Source: Firmicutes bacterium UBA5493 (lineage in GTDB: Bacteria; Bacillota; Limnochordia; Darwinibacteriales; Darwinibacteriaceae). From it: DNA of 64,000 nucleotides. The stretch covers positions 1 to 64,000 of the forward strand of contig DIPH01000042.1 of NCBI GenBank assembly GCA_002424045.1, written 5' to 3'. This document shows, in pieces, positions 31,592 through 40,234 of this stretch. The notes beneath the pieces were generated by a model. The model was not told the DNA's origin. It did not search any database and worked only from the letters and a program-made list of their open reading frames with translations. Each line of letters opens with the position of its first letter. The first letter of the stretch is position 1. Both the position numbers and the translations under genes were made by a program.

Positions 31592-32968
31592 CTATGCTAG
31601 TGGTTCAAAACGTGCAGTAAAGAAGCGAAGTACAGGTGGCTCATAGACAAAACGGAGACCCTTAACTTTTTCTCTGTGTTCATAGAGTTCTTTTACGGCC
31701 TCTGCGACAACATCTAGATGGGAGTAGGTGTAGACTCGACGCGGAATGGTCAGGCGCACTAATTCCAATTTCGGATAGTGGTGATTGCCATTTTTGTCGC
31801 GTCCAGCCGAGATGATACCCCGCTCCATACTGCGTACACCGGATTCAAGATAAAGCTGAGCTGCCAGCATTTGTGCTGGGAACTCAGCTTGAGGGATGTG
31901 TGGATAGAACTGACGGGCGTCAAGAAAAACAGCATGGCCGCCGATGGGCTTTACCACGGGAATTCCGGCTTCTATGAGTTTGTCACCTAAGTATTTTACT
32001 TGGTCTAAGCGGTGGGCCACAAAATTGTAGTCGACGGATTCGCGTAGCCCGCGAGCCAATGCTTCCATATCACGACCGGTCATGCCGCCATAGGAGGGCA
32101 TACCTTCATAAACCACAACAAGACTGGTAGCCTTTTGATAGAGTTCGTCATCGTTTAGGGCTAAGAATCCGCCAATGTTAACGATGCCATCTTTCTTACC
32201 GCTCATGGTGCAGCCGTCGGAATAGCTGTACATTTCACGCACGATTTCCTTGATAGTCTTGTTCTCGTAGCCAGGTTCACGCTGTTTGATGAAACACGCA
32301 TTCTCAACGCAGCGAGTTGCGTCCATCATGACCTTAATATTGTACGTTTGAGCTAGCTCATAGACAGCCTTAATGTTGCTCATGGCCACAGGCTGACCAC
32401 CTGCGAGGTTTACGGTTACTGCCAGGCAGATGTAGGGAATGCGCTCTGCTCCTACTTCATCAATTAGGGCTTGCAGTTTGTTCAAATCTACGTTGCCCTT
32501 AAAAGGATGTTCGTTCTGGGAGTCGTGGGCCTCATCAATAATGATGTCTCTAAAGGTTGCCCCATTCATCTCTTGATGGGCACGAGTGGTTGTAAAGTAC
32601 ATATTACCAGGAACATAATCACCGGGCTTAATCATAATTTGCGAAAGAATGTTCTCGGCTCCCCGCCCTTGATGGGTAGGTACCACATGTTTAAAACCAT
32701 AGAGCTCGCGTACAGTCTCTTGTAGATGCTTAAAGTTTCTGCTACCGGAATAGGCTTCGTCGCCGAGCATGAGGCCAGCCCATTGGTTATCACTCATGGC
32801 ATTGGTGCCACTATCTGTTAAAAGGTCGATGTAGATATCATCTGTGGTAAGCAGAAATGTGTTCCAACCTGCTCTTTCCATTGCTTCTTCCCTTTGTTCC
32901 CTGGTGGTAACAGCAATGGGTTCAACCATTTTAATCTTGTAAGGTTCAGCCAAATACTTGTAATCCAC
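31592..32968 (-). CDS. tpl: Tyrosine phenol-lyase
   Basis: PLP enzyme that splits L-tyrosine into phenol, pyruvate and ammonia. About 458 residues, closely following Citrobacter TPL throughout: LLTDSGTNAMSD, THQGRGAENIL, the PLP lysine in TMSGKKDG, RSMERGIISAG (substrate carboxylate Arg). The late RFFTARF has Phe where tryptophanases have His (RHFTAK), which favours TPL over tryptophanase. GTG at 32968 is chosen since GGAG lies 8 bases upstream; the frame opens at 32977. A promoter lies just upstream. It gives access to tyrosine fermentation. Confidence 0.9.
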   Translation of the reverse strand: MDYKYLAEPYKIKMVEPIAVTTREQREEAMERAGWNTFLLTTDDIYIDLLTDSGTNAMSDNQWAGLMLGDEAYSGSRNFKHLQETVRELYGFKHVVPTHQGRGAENILSQIMIKPGDYVPGNMYFTTTRAHQEMNGATFRDIIIDEAHDSQNEHPFKGNVDLNKLQALIDEVGAERIPYICLAVTVNLAGGQPVAMSNIKAVYELAQTYNIKVMMDATRCVENACFIKQREPGYENKTIKEIVREMYSYSDGCTMSGKKDGIVNIGGFLALNDDELYQKATSLVVVYEGMPSYGGMTGRDMEALARGLRESVDYNFVAHRLDQVKYLGDKLIEAGIPVVKPIGGHAVFLDARQFYPHIPQAEFPAQMLAAQLYLESGVRSMERGIISAGRDKNGNHHYPKLELVRLTIPRRVYTYSHLDVVAEAVKELYEHREKVKGLRFVYEPPVLRFFTARFEPLA

Positions 32969-33010
32969 TAGCCACACTCCATTTCTTTGCTAATATTTTG
33001 TCTTATATTT

Positions 33011-33039
33011 AGTATAACTCAACGTTAATGAAAAGTAAA
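33011..33039 (-). promoter_or_regulatory. Promoter of the tyrosine phenol-lyase gene
   Basis: On the minus strand TTTACT (33039-33034), 17-base spacer, TATACT (33016-33011), about 45 bases before the GTG start. Four of six and five of six matches to the vegetative consensus. Confidence 0.55.
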
Positions 33040-33050
33040 ATATGAAAAAT

Positions 33051-33947
33051 TCAACGTCCCGCCAAGGCAGGCTCGAGCTTGGCTTCGTGGGTTTGACTGT
33101 TGACCACAAACACGGCCACACCGCCAATTCCTATATGGCATGCTAGGACACTCCCAATGAGGTTTACAATGAATTTCTGATAGCCTAGGGTATCCCGCAA
33201 CAGACTCTTGAGCTGCTCAGCCACGGAAGCGTCATCGGCATGCGTAATACCAATGATCTGATCGGCATTACCTAGGGAGCGTTCTTTTACTAATTCCACA
33301 ATCCGTTTGATGGCCATCTTCTTACCTCGGACTTTTTGGAAGGGAATCATGAGCCCATCTTGGACATGCAAAATAGGCTTCACCTGCAAAAGTCCTCCCA
33401 AGAAGGCACTAGCGTAGCTCACCCTGCCACCTCGGTAGAGGTAGCCCAAATCGTCCACGGAAAAAATGTGCTCCACATTGTTTATAGAACGTTTTTGTGC
33501 CCTTTCAATAATGGCAGCAGGATCGGCCCCTGCTTTAGCCATTTGGGCCGCCTCAAGGGTAATAAGGCCCTGACCAAGAGATCCACTCAGTGTATCCACA
33601 ACCGTCAATTGGAAATCCTTGAAGCTCTTCCTCATTTCTTGGGCCACTAAACGTACTGTATTGTAGGTGCCAGACAATTTTGAAGAAAAGCTTAGGTACA
33701 GGCATTGCCGCCCCTGGTCAGCATATCGTTTTAAAGCTCCAGTAATTGCATCTATTGGGACCTGCCCCGTTGTGGGAATTTTACCAGCGTGAATGGCGTC
33801 GTAGACCTGTCGGGTTGTTATGTTTTCCCCATCCCTAAACTCTTCATTATCGATGTACACCAAGAAGGGCAGGACGTCGATGTCATACTCTTCGATGAGG
33901 TCTTTAGGCAAGTCACAAGCACTATCCGTGATAATCTTTAAGGTCAC
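33051..33947 (-). CDS. DegV family fatty-acid-binding protein
   Basis: 298 residues with the DegV pattern: KIITDSACDLP at the N-terminus, the fatty-acid head-group loop TTGQVP (about residue 58; usually TSQPS-like), YLSFSSKLSGTYNT and GYLYRGGRVSYASAFLG. FakB-type members present fatty acids to the kinase FakA; no fakA is in this window. GTG at 33947 follows GGAGG at a proper distance. Ends close to the tpl promoter. Confidence 0.9.
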   Translation of the reverse strand: MTLKIITDSACDLPKDLIEEYDIDVLPFLVYIDNEEFRDGENITTRQVYDAIHAGKIPTTGQVPIDAITGALKRYADQGRQCLYLSFSSKLSGTYNTVRLVAQEMRKSFKDFQLTVVDTLSGSLGQGLITLEAAQMAKAGADPAAIIERAQKRSINNVEHIFSVDDLGYLYRGGRVSYASAFLGGLLQVKPILHVQDGLMIPFQKVRGKKMAIKRIVELVKERSLGNADQIIGITHADDASVAEQLKSLLRDTLGYQKFIVNLIGSVLACHIGIGGVAVFVVNSQTHEAKLEPALAGR

Positions 33948-34094
33948 TATTAAAACCTCCAATGTGGAACGTTTTCCCAACGATCTTCGACTATTCTTTT
34001 GAAGATTCCTCCTTAATGTCCTGACAACCTAGAACTTGAAGTCCCGAAGCCAATGAATTACAATGGAACTATAATTTGTGGGGAGGGGCTTGTT

Positions 34095-34268
34095 ATGAAT
34101 CAACTAGCCATAGCCGGTCACATACGGGACCGTATTAATGTTCTCAAGTCTGAACAGGTGGGACTAAAGCCGTTCATTTATTCAGATCAGAGCCGTTATG
34201 AAGCGTTGGAAAAGGCGATTTTCGAACTGAATTTAGTGTTGGAGAAGCTAGAAAAGGAGGAGGGTTAG
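34095..34268 (+). CDS. Small coiled-coil protein, unknown
   Basis: 57 residues beginning MNQLAIAGHIRDRINVLKSEQ and ending in ELNLVLEKLEKEEG; strongly helical, charged, no membrane segment. A good ribosome site (GGGGAGGGG) lies upstream. No family recognised. The approx. 150 bases after it, up to the ABC operon terminator, hold no convincing gene. Confidence 0.5.
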   Translation: MNQLAIAGHIRDRINVLKSEQVGLKPFIYSDQSRYEALEKAIFELNLVLEKLEKEEG

Positions 34269-34411
34269 GTTGCGATTAAGAGAGCCAAGGAATACCACAA
34301 AAATACCGACCTTTGGATCAGCAAAAATCTCCTGCAAACCGTGACCAAACGAAAATTCCCGCTTCTCAGCCAAATAGAGATGGCACCCATGAAGCTCGAA
34401 AAGCGGGCTAG

Positions 34412-34460
34412 AAAAAAACGCCGGCGAACTTTTGCAAGATTGGTTCAAACCGGCGTTTTT
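34412..34460. terminator. Terminator of the sugar ABC operon
   Basis: AAAAAACGCCGG (34414-34424 region) pairs with CCGGCGTTTTT (34450-34460) around a 25-base loop with an inner GAAC/GTTC pairing. Both strands end in runs of T. It lies 5 bases beyond the stop of the minus-strand permease gene. Confidence 0.7.
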
Positions 34461-34465
34461 GCTGT

Positions 34466-35299
34466 CTATTTCGTAGTCTGCATGGCAATACCTTGGGCAA
34501 ACTGTTTGCGGAATAGGATTAACACGATGAGTGGCGGTAGCATAATCACCAAAGTCCCTGCCATAATAATGTTCCATTCTGCTGCTCCCCGTTCTGAGGT
34601 ATACAGCATGCGTAGCCCCATCTGGGCGACCCGCATGTCAGAAGCTGTGGTGACAATATTCGGCCAGAGATATTCATTCCACATGTAGACAAATTCAATG
34701 ACAAGGAGAGCTGCAATATTGGTCCAAGAAAGGGGAATCAAGATATTGCGTAAGTACTGCATGGGAGATGCTCCATCAACCCGCGCAGCATCAGCTAGCT
34801 CTTCTGGCACGGTCATGTAGAATTGGCGAAAGAGGATAATACCGGTTGTGCTGGCTAGGTAGGGAATGGTCAGTGCCCTATAGGTGTTAAGCCATCCGAG
34901 ATTGGCCATGGTCTGATAAAGGGGGATCACCCTCACTGGTAGTGGCATCATCTGGGTGACCATACAGAGGGGAAACAAGAACCAACTACCCCTAAACTTA
35001 AAGTGCGTGAAAGCAAATGCAGCCAAGATGGAAAACACAATTTTCCCTATGGAAACAATAACGGCGATGATGAGACTGTTGTTGAGGACCACACTCATGT
35101 CTACCCGACTCCAAGCCTCAGTGATATTGGGCATCAGCTGATCGCCGGGGGTGAGAATCGGGGGAAAGGCATAGGCATCTTGGTGAGTATGTGTGGCCAT
35201 GATAAATGCGTAGTAAATCGGAAACGCCACAGCCAATAAAGTCAAAATCAGGATGGCATGAATTCCTAAATGTTGTAGTTTCTTACGACTGATTCGCAT
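34466..35299 (-). CDS. Carbohydrate ABC transporter permease, MalG/UgpE type
   Basis: 277 residues, six predicted helices, with the EAA loop ELADAARVDGASPMQYLRNILIPLS (about 165-190; EAA core ELADAARVDGAS). C-terminal FRKQFAQGIAMQTTK is the usual end of this group. It is 12 bp downstream of the partner permease. No ATPase gene is present; in this family a shared MsmX/UgpC-type ATPase often serves many transporters. The binding-protein gene upstream is truncated, so the system may no longer work. Confidence 0.92.
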   Translation of the reverse strand: MRISRKKLQHLGIHAILILTLLAVAFPIYYAFIMATHTHQDAYAFPPILTPGDQLMPNITEAWSRVDMSVVLNNSLIIAVIVSIGKIVFSILAAFAFTHFKFRGSWFLFPLCMVTQMMPLPVRVIPLYQTMANLGWLNTYRALTIPYLASTTGIILFRQFYMTVPEELADAARVDGASPMQYLRNILIPLSWTNIAALLVIEFVYMWNEYLWPNIVTTASDMRVAQMGLRMLYTSERGAAEWNIIMAGTLVIMLPPLIVLILFRKQFAQGIAMQTTK

Positions 35300-35311
35300 T
35301 AGAGCACCTCC

Positions 35312-36196
35312 TTAACGATTGTAGACTGATTTCTTGGTTGATGTGTAGATTTGAAATGCTCCTACTATGGCCACAAGAATAAACAAGACTACGGATTGGG
35401 CAGCGGCCTGACCTTCTTGCATTCGCCCGAAGCCATCCCGATAGATTTTGTAGATCAAAAATTCTGTAGTGCGGTTAGGTCCGCCCTGCGTTACCACATC
35501 AATGAGGCCGAAGGATTGGAAGAAAGCATATACGGTGTTCACAAAGATCAAAAATGCAGTAGTCGGGCTCAGCATGGGGAAGGTTACGACCCAAAAGGTC
35601 TGCCAAGCGGTAGCGCCATCGATGGCAGCCGCTTCTCTAAGCTCGTGTGGCACGTTTTGAAGACCGGCTACAAAGAAACAAATGTTGTAGCCTAACATAA
35701 CCCACACCGAAGCAACGGTAACTAAGATGAATGCTGCCACCGTATCGGTAAAGTAGTTGATCCGATACCCCGTGACACCAGCAATGGCATGGGTCAAGAT
35801 ACCGATGGAGGGGTCGAAAACCAGTGACCACATAACCCCGGCAATGATGGGAGACATGGCATAGGTCCAGATGAAGGCGATCTGGTAAAAGCCCGCTCCA
35901 CGAATTTTCTGTGTAGTGAGCAGAGCGATGACAAGAGAGATTGTGAGCCCAATACCGATTACTAGAATGGAAAATATCAGAGTGTTTTGGAAACTAAAAA
36001 GATATTCGGAGGACTGAAACATTTCGAGGTAGTTTCGCCACCCTACATATCGCAATTGTCGCCCGAAGGGGGATACCCGGAAAAAGGACTGATAGACCGC
36101 CTGTCCAAACGGGATGATCAAGAAAACTACAATGACTGTCAAAGATGGAAGGAGCAGTCCATAGGGGAGAATGCGGTGATTAGGAAACCTGTTCAA
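35312..36196 (-). CDS. Carbohydrate ABC transporter permease, MalF/UgpA type
   Basis: 294 residues, six helices, EAA loop ELREAAAIDGATAWQTFW (about residue 195). The N-terminal PYGLLLPSLTVIVVFLIIP and the GGPNRTTEFLIYKIYRDGF region are typical of the UgpA group. It is read through from the truncated binding-protein gene upstream (87-bp gap) into the second permease. Confidence 0.92.
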   Translation of the reverse strand: MNRFPNHRILPYGLLLPSLTVIVVFLIIPFGQAVYQSFFRVSPFGRQLRYVGWRNYLEMFQSSEYLFSFQNTLIFSILVIGIGLTISLVIALLTTQKIRGAGFYQIAFIWTYAMSPIIAGVMWSLVFDPSIGILTHAIAGVTGYRINYFTDTVAAFILVTVASVWVMLGYNICFFVAGLQNVPHELREAAAIDGATAWQTFWVVTFPMLSPTTAFLIFVNTVYAFFQSFGLIDVVTQGGPNRTTEFLIYKIYRDGFGRMQEGQAAAQSVVLFILVAIVGAFQIYTSTKKSVYNR

Positions 36197-36283
36197 GAAA
36201 ACCCTCCTGACCTAGTGCGTATGATAGAGATCACCGGAGGACGGACCCCCGGTGATCAAATCCACTACGAAATCTGTCTAGAC

Positions 36284-37138
36284 TCAATCAAGAAACTCGT
36301 TGTAGTCAGCGAGCAATTGGTTGATTTGCTTGGCCGAATACTCTAGGGCTGCCCGTTGATCTTCACCCCGAGCTACTTTTTCCAGGGCGTCTCGTACCCA
36401 TTCACGAGCTTGGGCAAAGGGTCCTAAGCGCATTCCCGATGCGGCATTGCCTGCGGTCTTCCCAGATAGAATCTGCAAAAAGGCGGTGAGATGGTTGGGA
36501 CTTTGGGCAAACCAGCCTTCATCCATCAAGGCCTGCATACCGGCGTTAGTTGCAGGGAAGTATCCGGTGTTTTTGTGCCAATACGTACCTATATCTGGAT
36601 CGGAGAGGAACTTGAAGAACTCGAAGATTACGGCCAACTCTTCATCGCTTACTCTGTTAGAAACATACAAGCTGTTTCCGCCGATGAGTACATTACCACG
36701 TGGGTATTCGTTGCTTAGGCGAGGTAGGAAGGTGGTCCGCACTTCAAAAGCGTCTCCAACGGTATTTAGCACACCGTCTAGGGAGGAAGTGGACTGCATC
36801 AAGAATGTTATTTCACCGCTATTGAAGGCGCCATTAGCATTGTATTCGGCACCACCATAGATCCACACATTATCAGCAGCCATTTTACCCCAGATAGCCA
36901 TGAGTTCATCGGTGAACTGATTTGGCCAGGATACCTCGGTGGGATAGCCATCACGGCCATTGCCCATATTTGCGTATTCTATGTCGTGCATAGCGAGCTG
37001 GGTTTCGAACATCCAGTCGGGCCAACCGGTGCTCATGGCATGTGTGACAACGCCTGCTTCAATGAGCTTGAGACCCATTTCTTGGCTTTCCCTGCATTTT
37101 CTGTTAAAAATAGGTTGTGATGTGTGATGTAAAGACAA
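36284..37138 (-). pseudogene. Truncated extracellular sugar-binding protein (UgpB-like), 5' half missing
   Basis: 285 codons encode the C-terminal part of an ABC solute-binding protein: MGLKLIEAGVVTHAMSTGWP, FLMQSTSSLDG, GNSLYVSNRVSD, FFKFLSDPDIGTYWHKNTGYFP. The family is usually 410-440 residues with a lipoprotein signal; here about 140 N-terminal residues and the signal are gone. The first residues (MSLHHTSQPIFNRKC) do not belong to the family and no ribosome site is seen. The break lies about 40 bases from the csp terminator, suggesting a deletion that joined the operon to csp. Confidence 0.8.
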
Positions 37139-37146
37139 GAAGCACT

Positions 37147-37177
37147 AAAAAGCCCCATTCTTGCGAATGGGGCTTTT
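37147..37177 (-). terminator. Terminator of the cold-shock gene
   Basis: AAAAGCCCCATTC / GAATGGGGCTTTT, 13-bp perfect stem with TTGC loop (37148-37160 with 37165-37177), followed on the minus strand by TTTTAGTG. It separates csp from the truncated binding-protein gene. Confidence 0.9.
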
Positions 37178-37216
37178 CATTAACGTACTGTGTTAAAGCA
37201 ACTGCAGTGGTTGGAT

Positions 37217-37414
37217 TTAGATACGAACTACGTTAGCAGCTTGTGGGCCGCGGTCGCCGTCAACGATATCAAAGCTGACTTCGTCACCCTCGTTAAGGGA
37301 TTTGAAACCGGTGCCTTGGATTGCGGAGAAGTGTACGAATACGTCGTCTCCATCTTCGCGCTCAATAAATCCGAAACCTTTTTCTGCGTTAAACCATTTT
37401 ACTCTACCAGTCAT
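37217..37414 (-). CDS. Cold-shock protein, CspA family
   Basis: 65-residue single-strand nucleic-acid-binding beta barrel and RNA chaperone. RNP1 KGFGFIER and RNP2 VFVHFSAI are intact, and the length is normal. It has its own promoter about 130 bases upstream, giving a long leader as in known cold-shock genes, and a strong terminator. Confidence 0.96.
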   Translation of the reverse strand: MTGRVKWFNAEKGFGFIEREDGDDVFVHFSAIQGTGFKSLNEGDEVSFDIVDGDRGPQAANVVRI

Positions 37415-37545
37415 TCAATGGCCTCCTAAAGATTGTTTTCTAGTCAAAAGCCTAAACTACGCAAACCGTGTAAAACCTTGTGCTCACTCTAAGGTAGAAC
37501 TCGAGGCCATGTGTGTTCGCTTCATTTAAAGTCTTAACCGCATTT

Positions 37546-37574
37546 ACTCTATCACAGAAGTAGATTGTTGTCAA
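37546..37574 (-). promoter_or_regulatory. Promoter and long leader of csp
   Basis: On the minus strand a perfect TTGACA (37574-37569), 17-base spacer and TAGAGT (37551-37546). The start codon is at 37414, so the leader is about 125 bases. Long leaders of csp genes act as RNA thermosensors in other bacteria. Confidence 0.65.
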
Positions 37575-37635
37575 ACAATTTTGACCCAAAAGGGACAAAG
37601 TGGGGAACCGATAGCTAGAGCGTGGTCGCTGGCAT

Positions 37636-38097
37636 CTATTGTTCGCGTTCTGCTTGGTGAATCCTCGTATAGATCCAGGTTACAACAGCAAACCAAGAAA
37701 GGTAGAGAAGAAACGGCAACACCACCCTGCCCTTGTTCCATTGGAGAATCTCTAGGTTCATCAACACATTGGAAAATAGCGTGCTGTAGCAGGCAGCGAA
37801 GATCACATACAGATATATCCATAGTTTCTCTCGGGGGAGAAGATAGAAGTAGATTATGAAATACATTGTCCATGCCAAAGGAGGAAAGAAGGCGATGTCG
37901 CGGTATCCAAAGGGTCCCATATTGATCCACTCAAAAGCGTTGATGATAGAGTAGATGAATATGATAACAACGCTTCCTACTCCGCCAAAGGTAATGGCGT
38001 AGATAGCCTCTTGGCGAATGTGGGTTTTAGGCACTATGGCAACCAGGGCAAAGGCTAGTGCGGCTGTGTAGATTGGATAAATAAAGTATGCTGGCAT
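37636..38097 (-). CDS. Polytopic membrane protein, unknown (about five helices)
   Basis: 153 residues with about five membrane helices and Tyr/Trp-rich loops (FEWINMGPFGYRDIAFFPPLAWTMY in part). The size and aromatic-rich pattern resemble short uncharacterised integral membrane proteins of spore formers, but I cannot name a family. It is transcribed alone from 38097; no signal peptide, no motif for catalysis. Confidence 0.6.
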   Translation of the reverse strand: MPAYFIYPIYTAALAFALVAIVPKTHIRQEAIYAITFGGVGSVVIIFIYSIINAFEWINMGPFGYRDIAFFPPLAWTMYFIIYFYLLPREKLWIYLYVIFAACYSTLFSNVLMNLEILQWNKGRVVLPFLLYLSWFAVVTWIYTRIHQAEREQ

Positions 38098-38355
38098 CTG
38101 TTCACCTATCTTTGATCAGACTTGTGTCGATCGCACCTCGTGCTCAGCAATTACTATTTCCAAGGGATTGATCCGCTATACAATGGAAGACACTGTTGAT
38201 TTCTGGCTCAAAAACTCCTATGGTAGCGGCAGGGTTAGACGTGGTCGTGGAGAAAGTATTACTACGTCAGTTGAATTGGGAATTATGCCCAAGAACTAAA
38301 GATCATGAGGAAGCTTGTCGATAATAGAGTCGAGAACCTTAAGGATGAGGTGAGA

Positions 38356-39795
38356 ATGATGAGAATATCTGGCCTGAATTCGGGAATGGATACGGAGCAA
38401 TTGATCAAAGATATTATGACCGCTCAGAGGATTCCGGTGGACAGAGTCTTTCAGCAAAAGGTCAAGGCTGAATGGAAACGCGACGCCTATCGCGATGTAA
38501 ATACGAAGTTATACCGCTTCGATAGTTTTGTCTTTGATATGACATTACAAGGTACGTTTCAACGAAACGTCGCTACTTCATCGCGGACGGATATTTTAAC
38601 CGCCAACGCCACAGGAGGGGCCCAGGCGGGAACATATGATCTGAAGGTCACACAACTGGCCAAGTCTGCCCAGTTTGTTTCTAAGAAGGTCACTCTTGAT
38701 GATGATGGGCTGTTTGCAGAAGCAGGGTCCTTTGAAATTCGAGGTCTCGATGGGGAGATGGAAAAGATCGAATATGCTCAGGGCGCCAGTCTTGAGAAGA
38801 TTGCTGCTGACATCAACTCCAACAAGAGTCTAGGCATCAGTGCTTTCGCCCATGGTGATCAGATCTCCTTTACCACAAAAGCTACTGGTGCGGATGCTCA
38901 AATCGAAGGCAACGAACAGTTTTACGCCCTTTTCGGAGATCCGTCTGAAGAGGACGCTGTCGCCAAATATACAGAGGGCCAAGACGCCATCGTAGAAATT
39001 AACGGCCTAACAACGCATCAAAAAAGCAACACCTTTGATTTCAACGGCATTGCCGTCAATTTGCTGGAGGAAAGCGAAGCGGCAGTGCGCATTGAGGTTC
39101 GCCAAGACGTGGATGCGGTGGTTGACAAGATCAAGGAATTCGTAGATCTTTATAACGAACTGGTTGATGAGTTTAATCTGGCTACACGGGAAGAAGTCTT
39201 CAGAGATTTCCCACCTCTGACTGATGCCCAAAGGGCAGACCTCTCCGATAAGGAGATTGAGCTCTGGGAAGAAAAAGCAAGGAGTGGGTTACTACGTTCC
39301 GATTCTATGCTCAGTGGGATACTCAGTGAAATGCGAGTGGCACTAGGTGGGGCAGTTCAGGGAGTGGATGGTAGTACGACGCTTGCACAAATTGGGATTA
39401 CCACAGGCTCTTGGTATGAATATGGTCGTTTGAATATCAACGAAGAGAAATTGCGGGCTACGGTAGAGGAAAATCCCGACGCTGTGCAGCATCTGTTTAC
39501 TAACAAGAGTGATAACGCAGCTGAAACGGGAATAGCCAGGCGATTATCTGCAGCATTAGATAAGGGTATGGAGCGCCTTACACAGACTGCTGGTAAAGCA
39601 AGCATATCCTACGATCAGAGTTTTTTGGGTAACCAAATTCGCGACTATGAGTCGCGCTTAAGTGCCATGGAAGAACGCCTTCTTCGCTATGAGGAGAGTC
39701 AATGGCGGAAGTTCACGGCTATGGAGAGGGTACTCGGTCAGCTCTATTCTCAAGGAGATTGGCTAACCCAACAGCTCATGAGTATGCAAGGGTGA
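38356..39795 (+). CDS. fliD: Flagellar hook-associated protein 2 (filament cap) FliD
   Basis: About 479 residues. The N-terminus RISGLNSGMDTEQLIKDIM is the classical FliD_N motif, and the C-terminal region (ETGIARRLSAALDKG, SYDQSFLGNQIRDYESRLSAMEERL) is the FliD_C domain forming the coiled-coil legs. It caps the growing filament and is exported by the flagellar type III system. ATG at 38356 or 38359 follows AGGATGAGGTG; the open frame extends to 38305. The only other flagellar-like gene is the next one, so the main flagellar cluster is elsewhere. Confidence 0.92.
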   Translation: MMRISGLNSGMDTEQLIKDIMTAQRIPVDRVFQQKVKAEWKRDAYRDVNTKLYRFDSFVFDMTLQGTFQRNVATSSRTDILTANATGGAQAGTYDLKVTQLAKSAQFVSKKVTLDDDGLFAEAGSFEIRGLDGEMEKIEYAQGASLEKIAADINSNKSLGISAFAHGDQISFTTKATGADAQIEGNEQFYALFGDPSEEDAVAKYTEGQDAIVEINGLTTHQKSNTFDFNGIAVNLLEESEAAVRIEVRQDVDAVVDKIKEFVDLYNELVDEFNLATREEVFRDFPPLTDAQRADLSDKEIELWEEKARSGLLRSDSMLSGILSEMRVALGGAVQGVDGSTTLAQIGITTGSWYEYGRLNINEEKLRATVEENPDAVQHLFTNKSDNAAETGIARRLSAALDKGMERLTQTAGKASISYDQSFLGNQIRDYESRLSAMEERLLRYEESQWRKFTAMERVLGQLYSQGDWLTQQLMSMQG

Positions 39796-40223
39796 TGGTG
39801 AAGGTGCTCATCGATCTTTATCAGCGAAAACTCGATCTGTTTAGACAGTTAGGCAAACTCAGTGCGTCTATGGCTGAGTTTGCCCCTGATCAGCTCATCG
39901 CCGACGATGAAGTTGGGGAGGACTTTTTCAAACTCCTTGATGAGCGGACTGTGATCATAGGGCAAATTGATGAGCTGACCAAACAGATTCAGTCCCATGA
40001 AGAAGAAGGGGCCGTTCAGGAGGTTGAGATGTTAAAGTGCGCTCTACAAGAAGAAATGATTAAACTTCAAGGGCATAATGAAGCTGTAGAAACTGTGGTC
40101 AAGAGAAGTTTGGAACAACTGCGTGAAGAGACAAGGAAGCTGCAAAGTGGTAAGCAATCAAACCGAGCGTACATCGGGCGTGTTCGCAGCGCAGAAGGTT
40201 CCTTTATAGATAAACGTCGTTAG
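39795..40223 (+). CDS. FliT/FlgN-like flagellar chaperone candidate
   Basis: 142 residues, almost wholly helical and charged, starting MVKVLIDLYQRKLDLFRQLG. ATG at 39795 overlaps the fliD stop (TGATG). FliT and FlgN export chaperones are small helical proteins of this size, and FliT normally binds FliD, so position and fold agree; direct sequence similarity is weak. The Arg-rich tail (RAYIGRVRSAEGSF) is like the FlgN C-terminus. Confidence 0.6.
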   Translation: MVKVLIDLYQRKLDLFRQLGKLSASMAEFAPDQLIADDEVGEDFFKLLDERTVIIGQIDELTKQIQSHEEEGAVQEVEMLKCALQEEMIKLQGHNEAVETVVKRSLEQLREETRKLQSGKQSNRAYIGRVRSAEGSFIDKRR

Positions 40224-40234
40224 GTCGTGGGCGT

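Noticed and set aside
34269..34411. Possible gene between the 57-residue protein and the sugar ABC operon, on either strand
   Set aside because: Short frames only, no ribosome site, no recognised motif; left as intergenic sequence.
38183..38299. 38-codon open frame ahead of fliD (starts MEDTVDFWLKNSYGSG)
   Set aside because: The composition looks protein-like, but there is no ribosome site and the frame stays open upstream without a start; could be a gene remnant but cannot be supported.
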